Shown piece after piece: positions 16,133 to 25,421 of a stretch of 64,000 bases of DNA; position 1 is the first letter of the stretch; the number at the start of each line of letters is the position of its first letter. A program made the translations under genes and the position numbers. Under the pieces are notes generated by a model. That model was not told where the DNA came from. It did not search any database and saw only the letters and a program-made list of their open reading frames with translations. Source of the stretch: Paracoccaceae bacterium (GTDB lineage Bacteria > Pseudomonadota > Alphaproteobacteria > Rhodobacterales > Rhodobacteraceae); assembly GCA_030697175.1 (NCBI GenBank), contig JAUYQR010000016.1, forward strand, positions 1-64,000. The letters are read 5' to 3'.

Positions 16133-16890
16133 GCGAAGGCCTCCTTCAATTGGGGCAGGGTGGCTGCGGCCGGGCGCGGTGCCAGACCATAGAGGATGAT
16201 TGCCGGGCCAGTCGCACCCGCGACAGCCTGCGTCAAGGTGGCAAGCGTGGCGCCAGTCACACGCTCGTCGTCGCGTGACACATTTTCCACCAGCGTCACC
16301 GGGGTGTCGGTCGCCGCGCCGTGCATCATCAGCCGCCCCTGAATGAACCGGGCCGAGGCTTTGCCCATGTAGATCGCGGCCACTTCACCGGCCCGCGCCA
16401 GGCCGCGCCAATCCTGTTCGGCAAAGCCCGCCATGTTATGCCCGGTCAGGATGCGCAGGCTTGCATTGCGCCCGCGCCGTGTCAGGCTTTGCCCGATGCG
16501 CGCCGCCGCTACCGTTGCAGCCGTCAGGCCGGGAACGATCGCGAACCCGATCCCCGCCGCTTCCAGAGCCTCGATCTCCTCATCCAGTCGCCCGAAGATG
16601 CCGCAATCGCCGCCCTTCAGCCGCACCACGCGGCGCCCGTTCCGGGCGTGCGTGACGATCAGATCGCAGATCGTGGACTGCGGGGTCGACGGCCCGAACC
16701 CTTCCTTGCCGACATCCACCCGCTCGACATGTGCGGGGATCAGCGCCAGCACCTCGGCACCGACCAGCCGGTCAAGGATCACAACGTCGGCCTCGGTCAG
16801 CGCCTTCAGCGCGCCCAGCGTCAGATGCGCCGCCGCACCGGGACCGGCACCGACAAACTGCACAGCAAAGGGGGGCGCGGGCTCAAGCAT
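16129..16890 (-). CDS. cobA: Uroporphyrinogen-III C-methyltransferase (SUMT)
   Basis: 253 residues of the tetrapyrrole methyltransferase fold: VQFVGAGPGAAAHLTLGAL at the N-terminus, VVRLKGGDCGIFGRLDEEIEAL, and ILTGHN. It methylates uroporphyrinogen III at C2 and C7 using S-adenosylmethionine to give precorrin-2, the precursor of siroheme. As first gene of the operon it supplies siroheme for the sulfite reductase. It is a single-domain protein, so the precorrin-2 dehydrogenase/ferrochelatase must be encoded elsewhere. The operator-like repeat at 16971 is upstream of it. Confidence 0.92.
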   Translation of the reverse strand: MLEPAPPFAVQFVGAGPGAAAHLTLGALKALTEADVVILDRLVGAEVLALIPAHVERVDVGKEGFGPSTPQSTICDLIVTHARNGRRVVRLKGGDCGIFGRLDEEIEALEAAGIGFAIVPGLTAATVAAARIGQSLTRRGRNASLRILTGHNMAGFAEQDWRGLARAGEVAAIYMGKASARFIQGRLMMHGAATDTPVTLVENVSRDDERVTGATLATLTQAVAGATGPAIILYGLAPRPAAATLPQLKEAFA

Positions 16891-16970
16891 CGGAAAATCC
16901 CTGTTACCAGTCCCTCAATATAGAAGATTTTCCCCGCTTCGCGGTAGTGGCCCTTGCAGATAAGGACGTT

Positions 16971-16998
16971 TGTTCCGATACTTCCGCCTATCGGAACA
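16971..16998. promoter_or_regulatory. Perfect inverted repeat between the sulfur operon and the AsnC regulator
   Basis: TGTTCCGATA, an 8-bp spacer, then TATCGGAACA. The 10-bp arms match exactly and the centres are 18 bp apart. It sits in the 136-bp divergent gap, 29 bp before the Lrp/AsnC start codon. It is the best candidate operator for that regulator, controlling itself and the sulfur operon. Confidence 0.7.
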
Positions 16999-17026
16999 GC
17001 GTTCCGTCAGGACAAGGATCAGGTGA

Positions 17027-17488
17027 ATGGCGGCCCAACTCGACGATCTGGATCGGAAAATCCTGTCGGAACTCCAAGCCGATGCCGAGCAGTCGCTGGA
17101 TGAGATCGCGCGCAAGGTCGGCTCGTCGAAGACCCCGGTCTGGAACCGGATCCGGCGGATGAAGGAACAGGGCGTCATCACCCGCACCACCGCCATCCTC
17201 GATGCGGAATCGCTTGGGCTGGAGGCCTGCTTCTTTGTCCTGATCCGCACCTCGGAACACGAGGCGGACTGGCAGCGCAAATTCCTCAAGGCCTTGCGCG
17301 AACGCCCCGAGGTGCTGGAGGCGCACCGCTTGGCCGGTGACATCGACTATATCCTGAAGGTGCGGGTCAAGAACGCGCGGGCCTATGACACGTTCTATCA
17401 GGCGCTGATTTCAGAGGTGAAGATCTACAACGTCACCGCCCTGTTAAGCATGGAAGAGATCAAATCGACGACGGCCTTGCCTTTTTGA
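17027..17488 (+). CDS. Lrp/AsnC-family regulator divergent from the sulfur operon
   Basis: 153 residues: N-terminal helix-turn-helix (LDRKILSELQADAEQSLDEIARKVG, then SKTPVWNRIRRMKEQGVI) and a C-terminal RAM/ligand-binding domain (CFFVLIRT.. DYILKVRVKNARAYDTFYQALI). It diverges from the SUMT-to-DUF934 operon. Regulators of this type next to cys genes are common in Rhodobacteraceae and probably respond to cysteine or another sulfur amino acid, but the ligand cannot be read here. Autoregulation through the 16971-16998 repeat is likely. Confidence 0.88.
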   Translation: MAAQLDDLDRKILSELQADAEQSLDEIARKVGSSKTPVWNRIRRMKEQGVITRTTAILDAESLGLEACFFVLIRTSEHEADWQRKFLKALRERPEVLEAHRLAGDIDYILKVRVKNARAYDTFYQALISEVKIYNVTALLSMEEIKSTTALPF

Positions 17489-17538
17489 CCTTGCGTGACG
17501 TAACGTCGAACCACGCTAAGCGCACGTAAGGACGGTGA

Positions 17539-17934
17539 ATGCAACGTTTGCCCGCGACCCTTCTTGTGATCCTTTTGCTTGCGCAACCGTCCATCCTGAT
17601 GGCCAAGGACGGTCAGATCATCCTGTATCGCGGCAAGGGGTATGAGGGTCTGATCAATCCCATGATCCAGCCGCAGGCTTGGCTTGACGGAACGCTAGTC
17701 GGAAAATGCACCAAGGGTGAAAAGATAACCTTGTCCGTTGCCCCGGGCCGTCATGTCCTTTCCACCACCTCGGAAAGCCCGAACGACTTTGCAGTCACCG
17801 TTGGTGAAGGCGAAACGGTTTGTGTGCGCTGCACCATTGCACTCGGTGTCATCGTTCCAAACTTCAAGCTTAGCCGTGACGATCCTGCAAAATGCGCCAC
17901 TGTCATCAAGAGGATGCGCCCCCAGGGGGGCTAA
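17539..17934 (+). CDS. Secreted small protein, possibly DUF2846-like
   Basis: 131 residues with a signal peptide (LLVILLLAQPSILMA, cleavage near residue 22). The mature part has a beta-rich pattern AWLDGTLVGKCTKGEKITLSVAPGRH in outline, resembling DUF2846/PEGA-like domains that present a short beta-sandwich in the periplasm. Four cysteines could form disulfides. It is not part of a clear operon; its 3' end is 5 bp from the convergent P450 gene. The family call is tentative. Confidence 0.6.
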   Translation: MQRLPATLLVILLLAQPSILMAKDGQIILYRGKGYEGLINPMIQPQAWLDGTLVGKCTKGEKITLSVAPGRHVLSTTSESPNDFAVTVGEGETVCVRCTIALGVIVPNFKLSRDDPAKCATVIKRMRPQGG

Positions 17935-17939
17935 TCCGA

Positions 17940-19112
17940 TCAGCCCCGCACAATCAGACTTTTCAGCCCGTGAAAATGGTAGACGTCGCCATAACGCGGC
18001 GGTTCTACCAGGCGCAGACCCGGCATCCGCTGAAACAGGATCGGCAGCGCGGTCTGCAATTCCAGCCGTGCCAAGGGCGCGCCGACGCAAAAATGCAGCC
18101 CCGCCCCAAAGCTGACGTTGGCCTTCATCCGCCGCTCTGGCCAGAATCGCCCCGGCTCCTCCCAGACCCCAGGGTCGCGGTTCGCCGCCGCCAGCATGAG
18201 CGCCACCCGGTCGCCGCGCTTGAAGGTATGGCCCATCACCTCCACCTCCTCATAGACCCAGCGTGTGAACATGTGCAGCGCCGGGTCAAAGCGCAGCACC
18301 TCCTCCACCGTGGCTTGCGGGTCTGCCAGCAGGGCCGCCTTGGTGCCGGTTTCCAGCAGCGTCTTCACCCCGTTACCGATGGTATGCACCGTCGCCTCAT
18401 GGCCTGCGTTCAGCAACAGGATGCAGGTCGAGATCAGCTCCTCGGTCGACAGCCGCTCGCCCTCCATCTCGGCGGCGATCAGGCTGGTGATCAGGTCATC
18501 CGCCGGCCGCGCCCGCCGCTCCTCGATATAGCCGGTCAGGAAGGCCACGAACGCCTCGGTCGCCGCAATTGCCGTCGCCTCCATCGCGGGCGTGCGGCCG
18601 GCCTGATACATCCCCACCATCGCATTGGACCATCGCAGCAGGTCTGGCGCCATCGCCTCCGGCACGCCCAAGAGGCGCGCGATGATCACCACCGGCAACG
18701 GCTGCCCGAACGCCTGCAAAAGGTCGAACGGACCGGCGGGAAAGCGGTCAATCAACGTGTGGCTCAGCCCGGCGATCTCGGGTTCCAGCGCGGCAATCCG
18801 GCGCGAGGTGAAGGCGCGCAACACCAGACTGCGCAGCCGGGTGTGGCGCGGCGGCTCCAGCTCCAGCATCGAATGCGCCTCGACGGCATGGAACGGTGCC
18901 AGATGTGGCGGTACCGGCAGCGGCTCCGGCGCCTCGCGCCCGAAGCGGCGGTCGCGAAAGATCGCATTGACCGCAGCCGCATTGCCGGTGCAGGCGAGGT
19001 CGTAATCGACCCAGTGAAAGAACGGCCCCGCCGCCCGCGCGCGTTCATAGAACGGGTAGGGGTCTTGCACGAAACCCGGCTCCGTCGGCGACTGGACAAG
19101 CCGCTGCATCAT
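17940..19112 (-). CDS. Cytochrome P450
   Basis: 390 residues from the ATG at 19112, overlapping the transporter stop (ATGA). The haem-binding loop FGAGLHFCVGAPLAR with its Cys ligand, the K-helix ExxR (EEVLR) and the I-helix NAGHEATVH are all present. This is a soluble class I bacterial P450 that would need a ferredoxin and reductase. The substrate is not predictable. In the I-helix the first Thr of the usual GHETT is Ala, with the next Thr kept, as in a number of bacterial P450s. The tight overlap with an EamA exporter suggests the two act on the same small molecule. Confidence 0.9.
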   Translation of the reverse strand: MMQRLVQSPTEPGFVQDPYPFYERARAAGPFFHWVDYDLACTGNAAAVNAIFRDRRFGREAPEPLPVPPHLAPFHAVEAHSMLELEPPRHTRLRSLVLRAFTSRRIAALEPEIAGLSHTLIDRFPAGPFDLLQAFGQPLPVVIIARLLGVPEAMAPDLLRWSNAMVGMYQAGRTPAMEATAIAATEAFVAFLTGYIEERRARPADDLITSLIAAEMEGERLSTEELISTCILLLNAGHEATVHTIGNGVKTLLETGTKAALLADPQATVEEVLRFDPALHMFTRWVYEEVEVMGHTFKRGDRVALMLAAANRDPGVWEEPGRFWPERRMKANVSFGAGLHFCVGAPLARLELQTALPILFQRMPGLRLVEPPRYGDVYHFHGLKSLIVRG

Positions 19113-20026
19113 CCTCTCCGAACCGGCAGCAGCCCCTGCGCGATCAGCGCACCCGCCACCACGATCACCGCGCCCGCCGTCTGCCACCAGCTCCACGCGC
19201 CGCCCAAAAGGAACACCATCAGCATCACATAGAACGGCACCGCGTTCATGTGCAGGCTCGCCGCCCCGATCCCGATCCGCCCGACCGAGATGATCCACAG
19301 AAGCTGGCTCACCGCCATCGAGCCGATGCCAAAGATCACCAGCCCCATGACCTCTCGCGCGCCGATGGCCCCCCAGTTGGGCCAGGCGTCGCGCACCAGC
19401 CCGTCGCCCAGCGCCACGATCAACATCACCACCGCGGCACCGCCCACCGTCACCGAACTGCGGCCAAGCGAGGTCAGATGCGGCAACGCCTTCACCGTCT
19501 CGCGCGATCCCCAGGTGTAGAACAGAACCGACGCCAGCGCCGCCAGCGCCCCAAGGCCAAAGTCGATCGCCCCCATGTTGCCCGCCAGCGCCACCAGCCC
19601 ACCGGCAATCGACAGCAAAAGCCCGATGGCGACGGCTTTCGTAAAGGGCCGCCGGTCCGCCACGCACTCCAGCGCAATCCCTGCCACCGGCATCACCGCC
19701 GTGACAATCGCCACCGTCACTGCATCGGTCAGCGTCAGCGCGATGATCACCGTCACCGACGCCAGCCCCAGCGTCACGAACCCCACCCAGGCGCCGCGCA
19801 GCCAGTCGGCCCCGCGCAACGCTGCCGTCCCCTCGACCGCCCACCAGATCGGCACCAGCACCGCTGCCGCCAGAACGGCTCGCGCCGCCGTCAGCGCCAA
19901 AGGCGGCATGTGCGGCACAATGAGGTCAGCCGCAGGCAACCCCGCCGCCCAGATCACCATCGAGGCAAGGCAAATGAGGTTGGCGACAAGAAGCGAGCGG
20001 CCCGGAGCCGTGGCGGTCATGGTCAT
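19109..20026 (-). CDS. EamA/DMT-family transporter
   Basis: 305 residues with about ten hydrophobic segments arranged as two EamA repeats, the standard drug/metabolite transporter size. It sits in the inner membrane and typically exports small metabolites or amino acids; the substrate is unknown. Its stop codon overlaps the start of the P450 gene, indicating one transcript. A longer ORF that joins both genes in another frame is a shadow. Confidence 0.87.
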   Translation of the reverse strand: MTMTATAPGRSLLVANLICLASMVIWAAGLPAADLIVPHMPPLALTAARAVLAAAVLVPIWWAVEGTAALRGADWLRGAWVGFVTLGLASVTVIIALTLTDAVTVAIVTAVMPVAGIALECVADRRPFTKAVAIGLLLSIAGGLVALAGNMGAIDFGLGALAALASVLFYTWGSRETVKALPHLTSLGRSSVTVGGAAVVMLIVALGDGLVRDAWPNWGAIGAREVMGLVIFGIGSMAVSQLLWIISVGRIGIGAASLHMNAVPFYVMLMVFLLGGAWSWWQTAGAVIVVAGALIAQGLLPVRRG

Positions 20027-20086
20027 GCAATCGTTCTAGGTGGCGGCGCAGCGCGTCGCAGGCCCGCCCGCGACACCCCCATGTCG

Positions 20087-20827
20087 TCAGGACGCAAGCG
20101 CCGCGACAATCGCACCGAAGTCCGCTGCCTTCAGGCTGGCCCCGCCGACCAGCGCGCCATCGACGTTCGGCACGGCGAAAATCTCGTCCGCATTCGAGGG
20201 CTTTACCGACCCGCCGTACAACAGCCGCACCCCGGCAGCCTCGGCCCCGATCCGCGTGGCCAGACGTGCGCGGATAAAGGCATGCACCTCGGCAATCTCG
20301 GCCAAGGTTGGTGTCCGCCCAGTGCCAATCGCCCAGACCGGCTCATAGGCAATCACCGTGGTCGCCGCCGTCGCGCCCTTCGGCAACGATCCATCCAACT
20401 GGCTGCCGATCACATCCAGCGTGCGTCCGGCATCCCGCTCGGTTTCGGTCTCGCCGATGCAGACGATGGCGACCAGATCCGCCGCTATGGCCGCCGCCGC
20501 CTTCGCTTTCACCAAGGCATCCGTTTCGCCATGATCGGTGCGCCGCTCCGAATGGCCGACGATCACATGGCTTGCACCGGCGTCCTTCAGCATCGCCGCC
20601 GAGATATCGCCGGTATGAGCGCCGGACGCCGCAGGGTGGCAATCCTGCCCGCCCACCCGCAAGGCCGACCCCTTCGCGGCCCAAGCCATCTGCGCCACCA
20701 GCGTTGCGGGCGGGCACAGCAGCATCTCGCACTTCGGGGCAGGGTGCGCCGCGATCAGCGCCGTCACTTCGGCCAGCGCAGCCGCCGTGCCGTTCATCTT
20801 CCAGTTTCCGGCTGCCAGCTTCTGCAT
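20087..20827 (-). CDS. tpiA: Triosephosphate isomerase
   Basis: 246 residues. The substrate lysine (AAGNWKMNG), the catalytic His (VIVGHSERR), the catalytic Glu ([11 protein letters not shown]) and the phosphate loop (LLYGGSV) are all present. It interconverts dihydroxyacetone phosphate and glyceraldehyde-3-phosphate in the cytoplasm. It stands alone in this context, downstream of sufA-like and sufT-like genes on the same strand but separated by 135 bp. Confidence 0.96.
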   Translation of the reverse strand: MQKLAAGNWKMNGTAAALAEVTALIAAHPAPKCEMLLCPPATLVAQMAWAAKGSALRVGGQDCHPAASGAHTGDISAAMLKDAGASHVIVGHSERRTDHGETDALVKAKAAAAIAADLVAIVCIGETETERDAGRTLDVIGSQLDGSLPKGATAATTVIAYEPVWAIGTGRTPTLAEIAEVHAFIRARLATRIGAEAAGVRLLYGGSVKPSNADEIFAVPNVDGALVGGASLKAADFGAIVAALAS

Positions 20828-20899
20828 TACCCGTCTCCTCGCTGCGGTCGCCCAGACCTAGCGCCTCGATACCGGAACGAAAAGCCCCAAGGACTTCCC

Positions 20900-20956
20900 C
20901 TTCGCCAAATATCCTCAGGGGGTGAGCCGGAACGGCGAGGGGGCGGAACGCCCCCT
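20900..20956. repeat. Intergenic AAATATCC/G-rich element, copy 3, with hairpin
   Basis: CCAAATATCCTCAGGGGG followed by GGGGGC (20939-20944), loop GGAAC, GCCCCC (20950-20955) and TTTT. It lies between the SufA-like gene and tpiA. The T run is on the plus strand, opposite to both genes. It is a diverged member of the element family seen near 541, 3790, 27563 and 33728. Confidence 0.55.
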
Positions 20957-20962
20957 TTTCGG

Positions 20963-21322
20963 TCACGCGGCGGGCTGGTCCTTGAACTTGATCGATTCTC
21001 CACAGCCGCAGGCCTCTGCCACGTTCGGATTGCGGAACTTGAACCCGGCTTCCAGCAAACCGGTCTCATAATCGATCTCGGTGCCAATGAGGAACATCTG
21101 CGCCATCGGCGCGATCATCACCCGCGCGCCGTCCTGTTCCACCACCTCGTCCAGCGGGTTGACCGAGGCCACATAGTCCATCGTGTATTCCATCCCCGCG
21201 CAGCCACCCTTCTTGACGCCGATGCGCAGGCCCGACGAGCCCTGCCTTTCCATCAGCCGCGCAATCTGGGTGCGGGCGGCGGGGGTCATGGTGACGGCGG
21301 CTTTTCCAGGAATTCCGAACAT
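20963..21322 (-). CDS. sufA: A-type iron-sulfur carrier (SufA/IscA family)
   Basis: 119 residues of the HesB/IscA fold. The three conserved cysteines are present: one in KKGGCAGMEY and two in EACGCGES near the C-terminus. The protein accepts and passes Fe-S clusters to apoproteins. It is encoded next to a SufT/MIP18-type gene on the same strand, as in SUF accessory clusters, although sufBCDS are not in the window. The SufA name is by family; IscA or ErpA roles are possible. Confidence 0.85.
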   Translation of the reverse strand: MFGIPGKAAVTMTPAARTQIARLMERQGSSGLRIGVKKGGCAGMEYTMDYVASVNPLDEVVEQDGARVMIAPMAQMFLIGTEIDYETGLLEAGFKFRNPNVAEACGCGESIKFKDQPAA

Positions 21323-21384
21323 GGGACACGTCCTTCTCTTGCGCCAAAGGTAATCTGCCGCAGCCTTTCGTTCAAGGCACCAGG

Positions 21385-21747
21385 CTACATGAACCCAAGT
21401 TCAAGTTTTGCCTCGTCCGACATCATGTCCATTCCCCACGGTGGGTCGAAAGTCATGTGCACGTCAACCTGCTTCACACCGGGCAGGGGTTCGACCGCTT
21501 CGGCGACCCAGCCGGGCATTTCCCCCGCCACCGGGCAGCCGGGGGCGGTCAGCGTCATGGTGATGTCGACCTCGTTCTCCGGCCCGATCTCGATCGTGTA
21601 GACCAGCCCGAGGTCAAAGATGTTGACCGGGATTTCCGGGTCGAACACGGAGCGGCAGGCGCCAACGACCTGGTCATAAAGCGGATGGTCCGTCGTCGAC
21701 GGCTTGATCAGCGGCGCGCCTTCGATCTGGTCCGGCATGGAGGTCAT
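21385..21747 (-). CDS. sufT: SUF system assembly protein SufT (MIP18/DUF59 family)
   Basis: 120 residues. VFDPEIPVNIFDLGLVYTIE and TLTAPGCPVAGEMP are signature blocks of the MIP18/DUF59 family. The conserved Cys in the second block is thought to contact clusters or partners during Fe-S protein maturation. It precedes the A-type carrier gene by 62 bp on the same strand, so the two probably form a transcript. Some relatives belong to the phenylacetate pathway, but the neighbour argues for SUF. Confidence 0.87.
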   Translation of the reverse strand: MTSMPDQIEGAPLIKPSTTDHPLYDQVVGACRSVFDPEIPVNIFDLGLVYTIEIGPENEVDITMTLTAPGCPVAGEMPGWVAEAVEPLPGVKQVDVHMTFDPPWGMDMMSDEAKLELGFM

Positions 21748-21838
21748 GGCTTTTCCTGCAATCGCCCGAGTTGTTGAGCGATTATATAGGGAATGTCAGT
21801 CGCAGGGTCCAGTGCCAGCTTTGCTCGGCGCGACGGCT

Positions 21839-22390
21839 TCAGAACGGGATCTCGTCATCCATGTCCGACCGGCCGCCCGACGGTGCGCTGCCGCCCCGGC
21901 CACCGCCCGATCCGCCAGCCGACCCACCGCCCGATCCGCCAGCCGACCCACCACCTTGGCCCGAACCGTAATCGTCATAGCCTCCGCCGCCGCTGCGGTC
22001 GTCGTATCCGCCAGCGCCGCCACCACCCGATCCGCCGTCCCGGCCGCCAAGCAGCGTCAGCTCGCCGCGATAGGGGCGCACCACGATTTCGGTGGTATAG
22101 CGGTCCGCGCCAGACTGGTCCTGCCATTTGCGGGTTTCCAGTTGCCCCTCGATGTAGACCGTGGAGCCTTTCTTCAGATACTGCTCGGCGATCTTGCCCA
22201 ACGGCTCGTTGAAGATCGCGACCGAATGCCATTCGGTCCGTTCCTTCTTCTCGCCGCTGGTCTTGTCGCGCCACGTTTCCGAGGTGGCGATGCGCAGGTT
22301 CACCACCTTGCCGCCGTTGGGAAAGCTGCGCACCTCCGGGTCGCGGCCCAGATTTCCGACGATGATGACCTTGTTGACCGACCCCGCCAT
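21839..22390 (-). CDS. ssb: Single-stranded DNA-binding protein
   Basis: 183 residues. The OB-fold ([43 protein letters not shown]) is followed by a Gly/Ser-rich linker and the acidic tail DDEIPF that recruits replication and repair proteins. The linker carries [18 protein letters not shown]-like repeats encoded by near-identical DNA units (about 21890-21960), likely length-variable. I found no LexA box upstream. Confidence 0.95.
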   Translation of the reverse strand: MAGSVNKVIIVGNLGRDPEVRSFPNGGKVVNLRIATSETWRDKTSGEKKERTEWHSVAIFNEPLGKIAEQYLKKGSTVYIEGQLETRKWQDQSGADRYTTEIVVRPYRGELTLLGGRDGGSGGGGAGGYDDRSGGGGYDDYGSGQGGGSAGGSGGGSAGGSGGGRGGSAPSGGRSDMDDEIPF

Positions 22391-22629
22391 GGCGCTCTCC
22401 CTGATTCCTTTTTGGCCCGGGCAGAATGCCGTGCCGTGGTTAACAAAATCCTATACCGATCCCACGGTCACGCTGCAACCAAGGCGTCGCCAAGGCCGCT
22501 GGCAACTTCCCGCGTGTCCTTGTCAGCAGCAGTTTCGGGGGTGGAAAATCGCCACCGGGACGTTATAATCCGCAGCGTTCCGCCCACTGGCGGCTGCGGG
22601 CGGCCGCTGTGGCCGCGAACGGGTAGCGA

Positions 22630-23238
22630 ATGGCGCGTCGTCTTGTCTTTGGCTTTGCCGTGCTGGCAATGGGGCAGCTTCTTGGCCTCGTGCCTGCGTC
22701 TGCTGGCGGTCTTGATCTTTCGCTGTCGACCAAATCCCGCACCGATGTGTTCCGCTCGCAGTCGAAACTGCTCGATGAAAAACTGGCCAAGCAGTACAGC
22801 GGTTCGGTTCGTCTGACGCCCAAGGGCAAGAAGGGCGCCGATGCGACCGAAGGCCTGCCCAGCTACCGCGGCGGCTACAAGGGCGAATTCCTTGAAGTGG
22901 CCCGCGCCGCCGCCCGCAAGCACGGCGTGCCCGAGGATCTGTTCCTGCGCCTTGTGCAGCAGGAAAGCGGCTGGAACCCCGGCGCGGTGTCGGTCAAGGG
23001 TGCCACTGGCCTTGCGCAACTGATGCCTGGCACGGCGCAAGTTCTGGGGGTCGACATCAACGATCCACATGCAAACCTCGACGGCGGTGCGCGCTACCTG
23101 CGCATGATGTTCGACAAGTTCGGCACCTGGAAACTGGCGCTGGCCGCCTACAACGCCGGCCCCGGCGCGGTCGAGGCGCATGACGGCGTGCCACCGTTTG
23201 ACGAAACCGAAACCTACGTCGCCACAATCCTCGGCTGA
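22630..23238 (+). CDS. Lytic transglycosylase (SLT domain)
   Basis: 202 residues with a signal peptide ([18 protein letters not shown]). The SLT domain starts near residue 95: [33 protein letters not shown] holds the catalytic Glu (ES) and the GLAQLMP motif, and [12 protein letters not shown] closes the fold. It cleaves the MurNAc-GlcNAc bond of peptidoglycan with formation of an anhydro product, in the periplasm. It is monocistronic and converges with kup, leaving 4 bp. Confidence 0.9.
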   Translation: MARRLVFGFAVLAMGQLLGLVPASAGGLDLSLSTKSRTDVFRSQSKLLDEKLAKQYSGSVRLTPKGKKGADATEGLPSYRGGYKGEFLEVARAAARKHGVPEDLFLRLVQQESGWNPGAVSVKGATGLAQLMPGTAQVLGVDINDPHANLDGGARYLRMMFDKFGTWKLALAAYNAGPGAVEAHDGVPPFDETETYVATILG

Positions 23239-23242
23239 TCTG

Positions 23243-25225
23243 TCAGACTGCGACCCGCTCGCCCAGTTCGACCACCCGGTCGCGGGGCAGGTGATAGAAA
23301 TCCGACGGATCGGCAGCAAACCGGGTCAAAAGCGCATAGATCCGGTCCAGCGCCCGCTTCACCCCGATTGGCCCGGTAATCACCGGCCTGCGGCGACCCA
23401 GGAAAAAGCTTGACGTCATCACGTCGAACCGTAACCCGGCTTTGCGCGCGTGGTTCATCGCGCGCGACACGTTCGGCGTTTCCATGAAGCCGAACCGCAG
23501 CGTCAACCGTGCGAAACGGTCGCCGATCACCTCATAGCTCGCGCGCTCCTGCGGTTCGGCAAGCGGGGTGCGCAGCGTCTCGATGGTCAGGATCACGTTG
23601 CGTTCGTGCAGCACACGGTTGTGCTTGAGGTTATGAAGCAACGCCGACGGCGCGACATCGGGGTCCGGGCTTAGGAAGAATGCGGTCCCCGGAACGACAT
23701 GCACCGAACTGCGGTTCATCGCCCGCACGAAACCATCCAGCGAAACAAGCTGCTTGTGCGATTTGCCAAGCACAAGCTGCGTCCCGCGCCACCAGGCCCA
23801 CATCGTCACGCCCAGCATCAGCCCGATCGCCAGCGGCACATAGCCGCCGTCCCACAGCTTTGTCAGGTTCGATGCAAGGAACACTGATTCCAGCGCAAAG
23901 ATCGGGGCCGTCAGCAGCAGCGCCACCGGCACCGCCACGATCCCCGCGATCCGCAGATACAGAAACGCCAGCACGGTCGTCACCAGCATGGTTCCGGTCA
24001 CGGCTATCCCATAGGCCGATGCCAGTGCGCCAGACGATCGGAATGTCAGCACCAGCCACAACACCCCGAACAACAGCGCCCAGTTGATCGTGCCGATATA
24101 GATTTGTCCGCTCTGGTCGGCCGAGGTATGGCGGATGGTCAGCCGCGGCAACAGACCCAACTGGATCGCCGCCCGCCCCATCGAGAACGCGCCCGAAATG
24201 ACGGCCTGTGCCGCAATCACGGTTGCCGCTGTCGCCAGCACGACAAAGATCGGCAATGCAGCGGGCGGAACCATGGAAAACAGCGGGTTTTCTGCGGCTT
24301 CGGGGTTTGACAGCACCAGTGCGCCCTGGCCCAGATAGTTCAGCAACAGTGCCGGAAACACCAGCACCAGCCACGCCACCATGATCGGCCGCCGCCCGAA
24401 ATGCCCCAGATCGGCATACAAGGCCTCGGCCCCCGTCACCGCCAGAAACACCGCCCCCAGCACGGCAAAGGAAATCGCGGCGTTGTTCAGCAGAAACGAA
24501 ACTGCCCATGCCGGATTGAACGCCGACAACACACCCGGGTTGCCCCAGATATGCCACAGGCCCAGCCCGGCAAGCGTCAGGAACCACACCATGGTAACCG
24601 GACCGAACGCGCCCGCAATGGCCGCCGTGCCTTTGCGCTGTACCATGAACAGCACAAAAAGGATGCCCACGGTGATCGGCACCACAAGGCTGTCCAGCCC
24701 CGGCATCACCAGTTGCATCCCCTCGACTGCCGACAGCACCGAAATCGCCGGAGTGATCACCGCATCACCAAAGAACAGCGCCGCTCCGATGATCGCCAGC
24801 GACAGGATCGGCACCGACCGGCGGCCAATGGCCAGCCGCACCATGGTGTAAAGCGCCAGCACACCGCCTTCGCCCCGGTTGTCGACGCGCAACAGGAACA
24901 GCACATACTTCACCGTCACGATCACGATCAACGTCCAGATCAGCAGCGACAGCAGGCCCAGTATATCACCGGGCGCCACCTGCCCGCCGCGTGCCACCGG
25001 TGCAAGCGCTTCGCGAAACGCGTAAAGCGGGCTGGTGCCGATATCGCCGTAGACCACACCAACCGCACCGATCGTCAGGGCACCAAAGCCCTGTTTTGCT
25101 GGCACGGAAACACTGTCTTCTGCTTCGTCACGCAGATAATTGGCGATGTCCAGTTCGTCCTCGTCGAAAAGGGCCAACTGCGACGTGTCCCGGCGAGGCG
25201 GGCTAAGGGGATCGGTGGATGTCAT
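23243..25225 (-). CDS. kup: Low-affinity potassium transporter Kup
   Basis: 660 residues with about twelve hydrophobic segments and the Kup/HAK signature GVVYGDIGTSPLYAFREA near residue 57. Other family blocks are GDAVITPAISVLSAVEG and the C-terminal cytoplasmic domain. It imports K+ with protons at the inner membrane. It has its own transcription unit and shares only 4 bp with the convergent transglycosylase gene. Length matches the family. Confidence 0.95.
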   Translation of the reverse strand: MTSTDPLSPPRRDTSQLALFDEDELDIANYLRDEAEDSVSVPAKQGFGALTIGAVGVVYGDIGTSPLYAFREALAPVARGGQVAPGDILGLLSLLIWTLIVIVTVKYVLFLLRVDNRGEGGVLALYTMVRLAIGRRSVPILSLAIIGAALFFGDAVITPAISVLSAVEGMQLVMPGLDSLVVPITVGILFVLFMVQRKGTAAIAGAFGPVTMVWFLTLAGLGLWHIWGNPGVLSAFNPAWAVSFLLNNAAISFAVLGAVFLAVTGAEALYADLGHFGRRPIMVAWLVLVFPALLLNYLGQGALVLSNPEAAENPLFSMVPPAALPIFVVLATAATVIAAQAVISGAFSMGRAAIQLGLLPRLTIRHTSADQSGQIYIGTINWALLFGVLWLVLTFRSSGALASAYGIAVTGTMLVTTVLAFLYLRIAGIVAVPVALLLTAPIFALESVFLASNLTKLWDGGYVPLAIGLMLGVTMWAWWRGTQLVLGKSHKQLVSLDGFVRAMNRSSVHVVPGTAFFLSPDPDVAPSALLHNLKHNRVLHERNVILTIETLRTPLAEPQERASYEVIGDRFARLTLRFGFMETPNVSRAMNHARKAGLRFDVMTSSFFLGRRRPVITGPIGVKRALDRIYALLTRFAADPSDFYHLPRDRVVELGERVAV

Positions 25226-25421
25226 GATGATGATGGCGCTGGAACTGCGTGGCGGTTCGCTGGCCTTCCGTACCGGCCCTGGCAGGGGCGTGCCGATGCT
25301 CCATAAATTACCGCACTCCTGCGGCGGAGTTATCCCATACTCTCATTGACCGGCTCAAGGCATTGCCTCCTTCACATACCAGCCATGCAAGAATGCCATG
25401 CCTGCCGGTGGCCGTCGCAGA

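Noticed and set aside
19250-21601. 783-codon plus-strand ORF
   Set aside because: Antisense of the EamA transporter, tpiA and SUF genes; Arg/His/Gln-rich composition typical of shadow frames.
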